Below, in pieces: positions 1 to 6,713 of a stretch of 35,333 nucleotides of DNA (positions are counted from its first letter, which is position 1; each line of letters begins with the position of its first letter). Under the pieces are notes generated by a model. The model saw only the letters and a program-made list of their open reading frames with translations, was not told the origin of the DNA and searched no databases. Origin of the DNA: Clostridia bacterium (GTDB lineage Bacteria; Bacillota; Clostridia; Oscillospirales; CAG-272). The translations under genes were made by a program, and so were the position numbers. The stretch covers positions 1-35,333 of the forward strand of contig JAFTOG010000048.1 in the NCBI GenBank assembly GCA_017451485.1, in the 5' to 3' direction.

Positions 1-1486
1 GAGCGTCACCTTCGTGGAAGGTCTTGCCGGCGAGGGTGAAGACCTTGTTTTCTTCATCCATGTTGATTTCGGAGCAGCCGGAAACGCAGCAGGTACCCAT
101 ACCGCGTGCAACGACTGCAGCGTGAGAGGTCATACCGCCGCGGACAGTCAGGATACCCTGAGCAGCCTTCATGCCTTCGATGTCCTCAGGAGAGGTTTCG
201 AGACGGACGAGGACGACCTTTTCGCCTCTTGCAGCCCATTCCTTTGCGTCTTCTGCGGAGAATACGCACTTACCGCAGGCAGCACCGGGAGATGCACCCA
301 GACCCTTGCCGGCAGCGTTGGCAGCCTTCAGAGCCTTGGCGTCGAACTGCGGGTGGAGAAGGGTGTCGAGGTTTCTGGGATCGATCATTGCAACTGCTTC
401 TGCTTCCGTCTTCATGCCTTCGTCAACGAGGTCACAAGCGATCTTCAGAGCAGCCTGAGCGGTTCTCTTACCGTTTCTGGTCTGGAGCATATAGAGCTTT
501 CTGTTTTCAACAGTGAACTCCATATCCTGCATATCATGATAGTGGTTTTCGAGGATCTGGCAAACTTCCTTGAACTGAGCAAATGCCTCGGGGAACTTGC
601 TTTCCATCTCTGCGATGGGCATAGGTGTACGAACACCTGCAACAACGTCCTCACCCTGAGCGTTTACAAGGAACTCACCCATGAGCTTCTTCTCGCCTGT
701 AGCGGGGTCGCGAGTGAATGCAACGCCTGTACCGCAATCGTCACCCATGTTACCGAATGCCATTGCCTGTACGTTAACAGCGGTACCCCACGAATAGGGA
801 ATATCGTTATCGCGGCGGTAAACGTTTGCACGGGGGTTATCCCAAGAGCGGAATACTGCCTTAACTGCGCCAAGGAGCTGTTCCTTAGGATCTGTGGGGA
901 AGTCCTGACCGATCTTGGACTTGTACTCTGCCTTGAACTGCTCAGCCAGCTCCTTAAGATCGTCAGCAGTAAGCTCAACGTCCTGCTTAACGCCCTTCTT
1001 TTCCTTCATCTCATCGATGAGCTCTTCAAAGTACTTCTTACCAACCTCCATAACAACATCGGAGTACATCTGGATAAATCTTCTGTAGCAGTCCCAAGCC
1101 CAACGAGCATTGCCTGTCTTTTCAGCGATTACATTAACAACCTCTTCGTTAAGACCGAGGTTAAGGATTGTGTCCATCATACCGGGCATAGATGCTCTTG
1201 CACCGGAACGAACAGAAACGAGAAGGGGATTTTCCTTATCACCGAACTTCTTGCCTGTGATCTCTTCCATCTTACCGATGTATTCCATGATCTGAGCCTG
1301 GATTTCATCGTTGATCTGTCTGCCATCCTCATAGTACTGAGTACAAGCTTCAGTAGAGATTGTGAAGCCCTGGGGAACAGGAAGACCGATCTGTGTCATT
1401 TCAGCAAGGTTAGCACCCTTACCGCCGAGAATTTCTCTCATGGTTGCGTTACCTTCAGAGAAAAGGTAAACAAACTTCTTTGCCAT
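1..1486 (-). CDS. ppdK: pyruvate phosphate dikinase, N-terminal part (3' end outside window)
   Basis: Pyruvate phosphate dikinase interconverts pyruvate + ATP + Pi and PEP + AMP + PPi in the cytosol, and many anaerobic Clostridia use it in glycolysis. The visible 495 codons start MAKKFVYLFSEGNATMREIL, with the Gly-rich GGKGANLAEM segment just after. They include the ATP-grasp region and reach the phosphohistidine swivel domain, with the motif GGMTSHAAVVARGMG. Its histidine is residue 455, the same number as the phosphorylated histidine known in the Clostridium symbiosum enzyme. The PEP/pyruvate barrel (roughly the last 380 residues of about 875) lies beyond base 1. The start at 1486 is supported by GGAGGTAC about 8 bases upstream. 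The gene has its own promoter. A 497-codon open frame on the opposite strand is a codon-bias shadow. Confidence 0.97.
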   Translation of the reverse strand, partial: MAKKFVYLFSEGNATMREILGGKGANLAEMTQIGLPVPQGFTISTEACTQYYEDGRQINDEIQAQIMEYIGKMEEITGKKFGDKENPLLVSVRSGARASMPGMMDTILNLGLNEEVVNVIAEKTGNARWAWDCYRRFIQMYSDVVMEVGKKYFEELIDEMKEKKGVKQDVELTADDLKELAEQFKAEYKSKIGQDFPTDPKEQLLGAVKAVFRSWDNPRANVYRRDNDIPYSWGTAVNVQAMAFGNMGDDCGTGVAFTRDPATGEKKLMGEFLVNAQGEDVVAGVRTPMPIAEMESKFPEAFAQFKEVCQILENHYHDMQDMEFTVENRKLYMLQTRNGKRTAQAALKIACDLVDEGMKTEAEAVAMIDPRNLDTLLHPQFDAKALKAANAAGKGLGASPGAACGKCVFSAEDAKEWAARGEKVVLVRLETSPEDIEGMKAAQGILTVRGGMTSHAAVVARGMGTCCVSGCSEINMDEENKVFTLAGKTFHEGDA

Positions 1487-1563
1487 TTGAAAGTACCTCC
1501 AAATTAAAATATATTTTATTATTAGCCTAAATCAATGCGTCCGTTTTCACGGCACACACCAAT

Positions 1564-1592
1564 ATTATAGCATAAACTTGTCCTCTTGTCGA
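1564..1592 (-). promoter_or_regulatory. predicted sigma-A promoter of ppdK
   Basis: On the minus strand, TCGACA (1587-1592) and TATAAT (1564-1569) are separated by exactly 17 bases. This predicts a 5' leader of about 70 bases that contains a small CCGTGAAAACGG hairpin before the ribosome site. No longer regulatory structure is evident. Confidence 0.7.
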
Positions 1593-1631
1593 GATTTTTT
1601 GGAAATTTTTTTATTTTTATGAAAATTGAAT

Positions 1632-1652
1632 AAAAAATCCTTTCGACAAAGG
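1632..1652 (-). terminator. weak intrinsic terminator after rnr
   Basis: Reading the minus strand, a 5-bp stem CCTTT/AAAGG with loop GTCG (1639-1652) is followed by ATTTTTT. It lies about 50 bases past the rnr stop and upstream of the ppdK promoter. The stem is short, so some read-through into ppdK is possible. Confidence 0.45.
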
Positions 1653-1704
1653 TCAATATGGATATTTTTTACATTTTTTGACCTGCTAAGACCTCAAATG
1701 ACGG

Positions 1705-4020
1705 TTATCTACACCTTTTTCCCTTTTTTGAAAAGAATTTTGTCGAGTGCCTTCGCTTTGAGGAGCTATCTGTTCTTTTATCATTCCGTCTTTGCCTGTC
1801 GGATGGGAAATGCTTACCCTTAGACTCCGACCGTTGAGCAGGGCTTTTTCCCATAGAAGCATATTTCGTTTTTGGGATTTCCGACTCTTCACAGCTTATA
1901 AGCTCAAAGGTTATCTTCCTTGATATTATATCAGCCTCAAAAATTCTGACCCTTGCTCTCTGTCCCAGCTTAAATATTCTGTCCCTTGAAATAAGTGAGT
2001 AGGCATTTTCATCAAAGAAGAACTCTCCGTTTAAGGAGCTTATGGGTACAAGACCCTCGCACATATCATCGGTGCGAACAAAAAATCCAAAGGAGGTAAC
2101 AGAGCATATAACTCCCTCTGTCTCCATGCCAAGCCTATCAGCCATGTACACAGCCTTGTACAGGTCGTCGATTCCTCTCTCAGCGTAGAGTGCACGGAGC
2201 TCGTTTTCACTGGATATCTGTGCTGACCTTTCTGCAAATTTCGCAAGACGGGATACCTTCTCTCCGTCAATAGCTCCACCAAGCACGGATTTTAATATTC
2301 TGTGCACGGTAAGGTCAGGATATCTTCTTATAGGGGACGTAAAGTGGCAGTACAGCTCTGTTGCAAGACCGTAGTGGATTTTTGGCTGTGCTGAGTATTT
2401 TGCCTTTTTAAGCGAACGGAGAAGCACCGAGGATACAACGTCAGCCTTGCCAAGCTCTTTTGCATTGTCAAGAATTTGTGAGAGCTGCTTAGGAGAAGGG
2501 GTCCTGCCCATGCGTGCACAGGAAACATCTATTCCCATATTAAGAGCAAAATTAAGGAACGCATCGGTTTTTTCCGTATCCGGAGACTCGTGTATTCTGT
2601 ATACACAGGGCATTTCCATGGCTGTCAGAAATTCAGCAACGCCTCTGTTTGCACAGAGCATAAATTGCTCTATAAGCTTTTCTGTTTCTCCCCGTTCTCG
2701 CTTAATTATCGACACAGGGTGACCGTTTTTATCAAGGATTATTTCACTCTCGTCGCTTTCGAGGTCCATGGCTCCCTCTTGAATGCTTTTCCTCTTAAGA
2801 ATGGAGTATAGCTCCATCATCAGATAAAAATCTTCGATGATGTGGCTGTATTTTTCATAAAATGGGCTGTCTGCACGGTTTTTTAGTATATCGTTAAGCT
2901 CGGAATAAACTCCTCGCACCTTGGAATTTATTATGGAGCTGTGTACCGATGTGGAAATTATCTCTCCGTTTTTGTCAAGAGTCATAAATGCAGACATAGC
3001 ATATCTGTCCTCTCCACCGTTTAAGGAGCAGACTCCGTTTGACAGCACTCTCGGTAGCATCGGCACAACCTTGTCTGTAAAGTACACGCTTGTTCCTCTT
3101 GCCATTGCCTCCTTGTCCACAAGGGTTTTTTCTCTTACATAGTGGGACACATCGGCAATGTGTACACCGAGGATATATCCGTCCTCGGTTTTTTCAATGG
3201 AGATTGCATCGTCTAAGTCCTTGGCACTCTCGCTGTCTATTGTAAAAATATTTTTGCAACGCAGATCCAGTCTGCCATCCGGCTTTATTTCCTCATTTGC
3301 TATTCTGTCGGCATCCTCAAGAACTCCTGTGTCAAACTCGGTTACTATGGAATTTTCGTGGAGAATGGACAGATAATTTGCTTCAAGGGTGTCACTTTTT
3401 CCTAACACATCTGTTATTTTTCCGTGGATGGAGTCTCCGTCGTACCTGGGATATTTTGTTATTTTTACAACCACCTTATCTCCATCGGAAGCCCCGGATT
3501 TATCAAGACCGGAAACGGATGCACATATATCGAGTCTTTCGCTGTCAGCATGGACCTCGCCTATCATACGCCCTGCCCTTGTATAACCGTGAAAGGTACC
3601 TACAAAGGTTACGGTATTTCTTTTGGTGATGGCACATACCTCTGCCTCATTACCGTTACCGTAGTACCTTGACCCTGTGCCGAATTTACGGATAAGCACC
3701 TCGTCTCCATCCATTGCCGTCAGGGTGAATTTGGGAGGGATAAAGAAATCCCCCTTTTCCGTTACCGTAAAGCCGAAGCGACCTCTTGCCGAAGCAGAGA
3801 ATATACCCCTTATATATCCGTTTTTCTCCGGAGAGGATATTTTACCGCTTTTGGTAACGCAGATATCCATATTTTGCTCCATACGGCAGAGTGTGTCAAA
3901 AAAGTCGCCTACATCATAGTTATCCTCTCCCATAAGGGCATACAGGTCGGGAGGGGTCAGGGGGATGTAAAGCTCGTCATTTATAAGCTCTAAGATTTTA
4001 TCCTTTACTTTATTGCTCAT
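1705..4020 (-). CDS. rnr: ribonuclease R (3'-5' exoribonuclease)
   Basis: This is a processive 3'-5' exoribonuclease of the RNB/RNase II family, which degrades structured RNA and acts in mRNA and rRNA quality control. The 771-residue length matches Firmicute RNase R (about 770-820). Cold-shock/OB domains occupy the first ~230 residues. The RNB catalytic domain follows, with the Asp cluster in DSESAKDLDDAISIE. A C-terminal S1 domain (EGVICSVTSFGFFVRTDD) is followed by a Lys/Arg/Ser-rich basic tail of about 45 residues. It lies downstream of secG, the conserved secG-rnr order of Firmicutes; smpB, often next, is absent and ppdK follows. The start has only a weak GGAGAC-like site upstream. Confidence 0.97.
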   Translation of the reverse strand: MSNKVKDKILELINDELYIPLTPPDLYALMGEDNYDVGDFFDTLCRMEQNMDICVTKSGKISSPEKNGYIRGIFSASARGRFGFTVTEKGDFFIPPKFTLTAMDGDEVLIRKFGTGSRYYGNGNEAEVCAITKRNTVTFVGTFHGYTRAGRMIGEVHADSERLDICASVSGLDKSGASDGDKVVVKITKYPRYDGDSIHGKITDVLGKSDTLEANYLSILHENSIVTEFDTGVLEDADRIANEEIKPDGRLDLRCKNIFTIDSESAKDLDDAISIEKTEDGYILGVHIADVSHYVREKTLVDKEAMARGTSVYFTDKVVPMLPRVLSNGVCSLNGGEDRYAMSAFMTLDKNGEIISTSVHSSIINSKVRGVYSELNDILKNRADSPFYEKYSHIIEDFYLMMELYSILKRKSIQEGAMDLESDESEIILDKNGHPVSIIKRERGETEKLIEQFMLCANRGVAEFLTAMEMPCVYRIHESPDTEKTDAFLNFALNMGIDVSCARMGRTPSPKQLSQILDNAKELGKADVVSSVLLRSLKKAKYSAQPKIHYGLATELYCHFTSPIRRYPDLTVHRILKSVLGGAIDGEKVSRLAKFAERSAQISSENELRALYAERGIDDLYKAVYMADRLGMETEGVICSVTSFGFFVRTDDMCEGLVPISSLNGEFFFDENAYSLISRDRIFKLGQRARVRIFEADIISRKITFELISCEESEIPKTKYASMGKSPAQRSESKGKHFPSDRQRRNDKRTDSSSKRRHSTKFFSKKGKRCR

Positions 4021-4103
4021 TTTGTCTCCTGTAGTAAGTGTATGGCGTCGGATTGGTTATCCTGCCACATCTGTTTTTGAATTTCATGTAAATTGTCATA
4101 GGT

Positions 4104-4109
4104 ATTATA
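4104..4109 (-). promoter_or_regulatory. possible -10 element for rnr
   Basis: A perfect TATAAT on the minus strand, about 85 bases before the rnr start, within GGGTATAATACC. No good -35 hexamer is seen at 16-18 bases; the matching position falls in the T-tract of the secG terminator. Transcription of rnr may instead come partly from secG. Confidence 0.35.
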
Positions 4110-4126
4110 CCCTTAAAACAGGGTAC

Positions 4127-4164
4127 AAAAAATCCGCCAAGGAAAAACCAAGGCGGAAGATTTT
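4127..4164 (-). terminator. intrinsic terminator after secG
   Basis: On the minus strand TCCGCC (4152-4157) pairs with GGCGGA (4133-4138) around an inner GG/CC pair, and a run of six T follows. The flanking A-tract makes it partly symmetric. It sits just past the secG stop. Confidence 0.65.
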
Positions 4165-4171
4165 TGTTTAA

Positions 4172-4432
4172 TTACTGTAATGTAGTTGTTACAGGCTCTT
4201 TCTGTATAACAAATACGGTAAGAACAATAAGAGTAAAGATGATAGCTACAACTATTGTAAGTGTATTGAGCTTCTTCTCACGGGATTTACCCTTGTTCTT
4301 TCCAAAATATGTCTCAGAGCTTCCGCCTGAAATTGTACCGGATATACCCTTATCCTTGCTTGACTGCAAAAGAACTGCAACAACAAGGAAAAGTGCAGCA
4401 CAAAGTAAAATGATGGCAAATGCAAGATACAT
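4172..4432 (-). CDS. secG: preprotein translocase subunit SecG
   Basis: SecG is the small accessory membrane subunit of the SecYEG protein export channel. From ATG 4432 the product has 86 residues, starting MYLAFAIILLCAALFLVVAV. It has two hydrophobic segments (about residues 2-22 and 57-77) separated by the polar, Gly/Ser-rich loop LLQSSKDKGISGTISGGSSE that is typical of SecG. I chose 4432 over an in-frame upstream ATG at 4471 because GGAGG (4442-4446) lies 9 bases before it and the upstream 13 residues are hydrophilic and unlike the family. It has its own promoter and terminator and is followed by rnr, as in many Firmicutes. Confidence 0.93.
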   Translation of the reverse strand: MYLAFAIILLCAALFLVVAVLLQSSKDKGISGTISGGSSETYFGKNKGKSREKKLNTLTIVVAIIFTLIVLTVFVIQKEPVTTTLQ

Positions 4433-4558
4433 TTTATCTATCCTCCGATTAAAGTTAAATTTTATTTCCATTGATGGCTATAAATTGGAATATGCAACGA
4501 AATAGGGACAAATTAATATATGCTCGTATTTCTGCCATCAAAAATTGTAAGCTTTGAA

Positions 4559-4587
4559 ATTATATCACACAATAAAAGAAAAATCAA
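4559..4587 (-). promoter_or_regulatory. predicted sigma-A promoter of secG
   Basis: Minus-strand TTGATT (4582-4587) and TATAAT (4559-4564) with a 17-base spacer, about 125 bases before the secG start. Confidence 0.65.
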
Positions 4588-4630
4588 TAGGAAAATAAAT
4601 ATTTTTGAAAATTTTACAAAAAATTTATTT

Positions 4631-5071
4631 TTACCTTGAGCTATGGCATTCGCATTGGTGGCTGTCCATATCCTCGTTCCCTGAGCAATGAGAGCACACA
4701 CCGTAAATTACGGTTTTTCCGGAGCTTACCTTAAAGCCGTGGTCGTGAAAAATATGTTCCTCCATTCCTGAAAGAAAGTCGCAGCTTAAATGTATCAGCC
4801 TTCCGCACCTGATACATTTCAGGTGGAAGTGGCGTTCACATCCGGAGTCTGCATATTGATAGCACGCTCCACTTCTTTCATCAACGATGAACTTTCGTGC
4901 CTCCCCCGACTCGCACAGCCTTTCAAGAGTGCGATAGACCGTTGCCTTTCCTATATGGACTCCCTGTAGCTCCAGACCGGAGACAATATCCGCAACTGTC
5001 AGGTGGGCACTGTTTTCCTTGATGTAATTAAGGATGAGAGTCTTTTGCTTGGTTGAGTATTCGCCACGCAT
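4631..5071 (-). CDS. Fur-family metal-responsive transcriptional repressor
   Basis: A cytosolic, metal-dependent DNA-binding repressor of the Fur/Zur/PerR family. The 146 residues have an N-terminal winged helix (recognition region GKATVYRTLERLCESGEARK, about 37-56). The dimerisation domain holds the structural zinc cysteines in CIRCG and CSHC and metal ligands in HFHLKC and EEHIFHDHGF. The position after CIRCG reads LIHL, where PerR has an Asp, so a Fur- or Zur-like role is more likely than peroxide sensing; I cannot choose between them. The tail SHQCECHSSR adds possible metal ligands. The ATG overlaps the glyA stop by one base (TAATG), which implies translational coupling to glyA. No target gene for metal uptake is in the window. 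Confidence 0.92.
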   Translation of the reverse strand: MRGEYSTKQKTLILNYIKENSAHLTVADIVSGLELQGVHIGKATVYRTLERLCESGEARKFIVDERSGACYQYADSGCERHFHLKCIRCGRLIHLSCDFLSGMEEHIFHDHGFKVSSGKTVIYGVCSHCSGNEDMDSHQCECHSSR

Positions 5072-6312
5072 TATTCGTAAATGGGGTATTTTTCGCAGAT
5101 CTTTGTAATTTCTGCTCTGATATAATCAGCCTTAGTCTCAAATTCGGTAGCACAAAGCTTGATGAGCTTACCGATTGTGACCATATCCTCCTCCTTAAGA
5201 CCTCTTGAAGTAACTGCAGGGGTACCGATACGGACACCACTTGTTACAAAGGGCTTTTCGGGATCGTTGGGGATTGCGTTCTTGTTTACTGTGATATAGC
5301 ATTCGTCAAGACGCTTTTCAAGCTCCTTACCCGTAATACCGAAGGGACGGAGATCAAGAAGCATAAGATGGTTGTCAGTACCACCGGAAACAAGGTCAAA
5401 GCCCTCGCCGAGAAGAGTATCTGCAAGAGCCTTTGCATTTTTTACTATCTGCTCCTGGTATGCCTTGAACTCGGGAGAAAGAGCCTCACCGAAGCAAACA
5501 GCCTTAGAAGCGATTATGTGCATAAGAGGACCGCCCTGTGTGCCGGGGAATATAGCCTTGTCAATAGCCTTGGCAAGCTCCTCACGGCAGAGGATAAGAC
5601 CTCCTCTGGGGCCTCTTAATGTCTTATGAGTTGTGGTTGTAACAACATCTGCATAGGGCACAGGTGAGGGATGGAGACCTGCAGCCACAAGACCTGCAAT
5701 GTGAGCCATATCCACCATGAAGTAAGCACCGATGCTCTTTGCAATATTGGATATTCTCTCAAAGTCGATTACTCTTGGATATGCGGAGGCACCTGCTACG
5801 ATAAGCTTGGGCTTGACCTCGTTTGCAATTCTTTCGAATTCGTCATAGTCGATAAATCCGTCATCGGAAACACCGTAGGGAACGAAGTTAAAGTAGCTGC
5901 CGGACATGTTAACGGGACTGCCGTGGGTAAGGTGACCACCGTGAGCAAGATTCATACCCATAACTGTATCACCGGGCTTGATAAGTGCAAAATAAACAGC
6001 CATGTTAGCCTGAGCTCCACTATGCGGCTGAACATTTGCATGCTCGGCACCGAAAAGCTTGCATGCTCTTTCAATAGCCAATTTTTCAACTACATCGACG
6101 CATTCACATCCACCGTAATATCTCTTTGAGGGATAGCCCTCGGCGTATTTGTTAGTAAGGGGTGTACCCATGGCAAGCATAACTGCCTCGGATACCATAT
6201 TTTCAGATGCAATAAGCTCGATTCCTCTTTTCTGTCTTGTAAGCTCGGCATTTATAGCCCTACCAACCTCACTATCGCATTCTGTAATTCTTTTAATAAC
6301 ATCGGATACCAT
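5071..6312 (-). CDS. glyA: serine hydroxymethyltransferase
   Basis: A PLP enzyme that converts serine and tetrahydrofolate to glycine and 5,10-methylene-THF, the main one-carbon source for purines, dTMP and methionine. The 413-residue length is typical. Visible motifs are [39 protein letters not shown] and the PLP lysine in [14 protein letters not shown] (Lys230). I use ATG 6312 ([10 protein letters not shown]) because GGAGG sits 7 bases upstream (6319-6323). A longer frame to 6345 would add 11 residues with no ribosome site, and 6345 lies only one base downstream of the predicted -10 box (6346-6351), at or before the expected transcript start. It is the first gene of a two-gene unit with the Fur-family repressor. 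Confidence 0.97.
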   Translation of the reverse strand: MVSDVIKRITECDSEVGRAINAELTRQKRGIELIASENMVSEAVMLAMGTPLTNKYAEGYPSKRYYGGCECVDVVEKLAIERACKLFGAEHANVQPHSGAQANMAVYFALIKPGDTVMGMNLAHGGHLTHGSPVNMSGSYFNFVPYGVSDDGFIDYDEFERIANEVKPKLIVAGASAYPRVIDFERISNIAKSIGAYFMVDMAHIAGLVAAGLHPSPVPYADVVTTTTHKTLRGPRGGLILCREELAKAIDKAIFPGTQGGPLMHIIASKAVCFGEALSPEFKAYQEQIVKNAKALADTLLGEGFDLVSGGTDNHLMLLDLRPFGITGKELEKRLDECYITVNKNAIPNDPEKPFVTSGVRIGTPAVTSRGLKEEDMVTIGKLIKLCATEFETKADYIRAEITKICEKYPIYE

Positions 6313-6345
6313 AATATTCCTCCAAATTTTTACATTATAGAACAT

Positions 6346-6374
6346 ATTATACTACTTGCAGTCAGAAAAATCAA
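6346..6374 (-). promoter_or_regulatory. predicted sigma-A promoter of glyA-fur
   Basis: Minus-strand TTGATT (6369-6374) and TATAAT (6346-6351) with a 17-base spacer; the expected leader is about 25-30 bases. It is the same TTGATT/TATAAT arrangement as at secG. Confidence 0.72.
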
Positions 6375-6645
6375 TAGCAAATATTCCTTTTTCCAATTAA
6401 AGTAAACAAAAAGGCTGCTGCGGTCAGCTTTGTCGATGATTCCCAAAAACAGTTCGAAGATGTAAGAAATCGTCATAAAACGAAAAATCTTCGATACAGT
6501 GTACGAAATCATAAAAAAAGTCGGGGGGAGTGAATGAATTTAAAAAATCCTGATTTTTCCTTGAAAATCAAGGGGTTTTAGGCAATTTCACTGTAAATAT
6601 ATCCACAGGGGCGTGGAAAAATATAAAAAAACACGAAATTTTATG
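6375..6645. other. intergenic region between divergent glyA and the L15-domain gene
   Basis: About 270 AT-rich bases with no credible gene; a 60-codon minus-strand frame here has no ribosome site and a composition typical of spacer. The one structured feature is a palindromic stretch at 6549-6580. CCTTGA/TCAAGG can pair, or alternatively CCTGATTTT with AAAATCAAGG, and GGTTTTA follows. A 22-base version of it, with one mismatch, recurs inverted at 23478-23499. A purine run, GTCGGGGGGAGTG, lies at about 6520-6532. Confidence 0.5.
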
Positions 6646-6675
6646 TTGACAACCACTCTATTAATGTTGTATAAT
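6646..6675 (+). promoter_or_regulatory. consensus sigma-A promoter of the L15-domain membrane protein gene
   Basis: TTGACA (6646-6651) and TATAAT (6670-6675), both perfect hexamers, with an 18-base spacer. The leader is short (about 30 bases) and ends in AGGAGG (6701-6706), 7 bases before the ATG. This predicts strong constitutive expression. Confidence 0.85.
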
Positions 6676-6713
6676 AAAGTCGTGAAATAAAAAATACTCT
6701 AGGAGGAAATGTT

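Noticed and set aside
14..1507. 497-codon open frame on the plus strand
   Set aside because: It is antisense to ppdK, whose family motifs and His455 are clear. The Cys/Leu-rich translation has no domain pattern, and long antisense frames arise here from codon bias.
1626..1823. Small plus-strand frame between ppdK and rnr
   Set aside because: It overlaps the rnr 3' end, is Phe-rich because of T-tracts, and lacks a ribosome site.
5071..6345. Longer glyA start at 6345
   Set aside because: That start lies one base downstream of the predicted -10 box, at or before the expected transcript start, and has no ribosome site; ATG 6312 has GGAGG 7 bases upstream.
6330..6512. 60-codon minus-strand frame upstream of glyA
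   Set aside because: It overlaps the glyA promoter region, has no ribosome site and shows the composition of AT-rich spacer.
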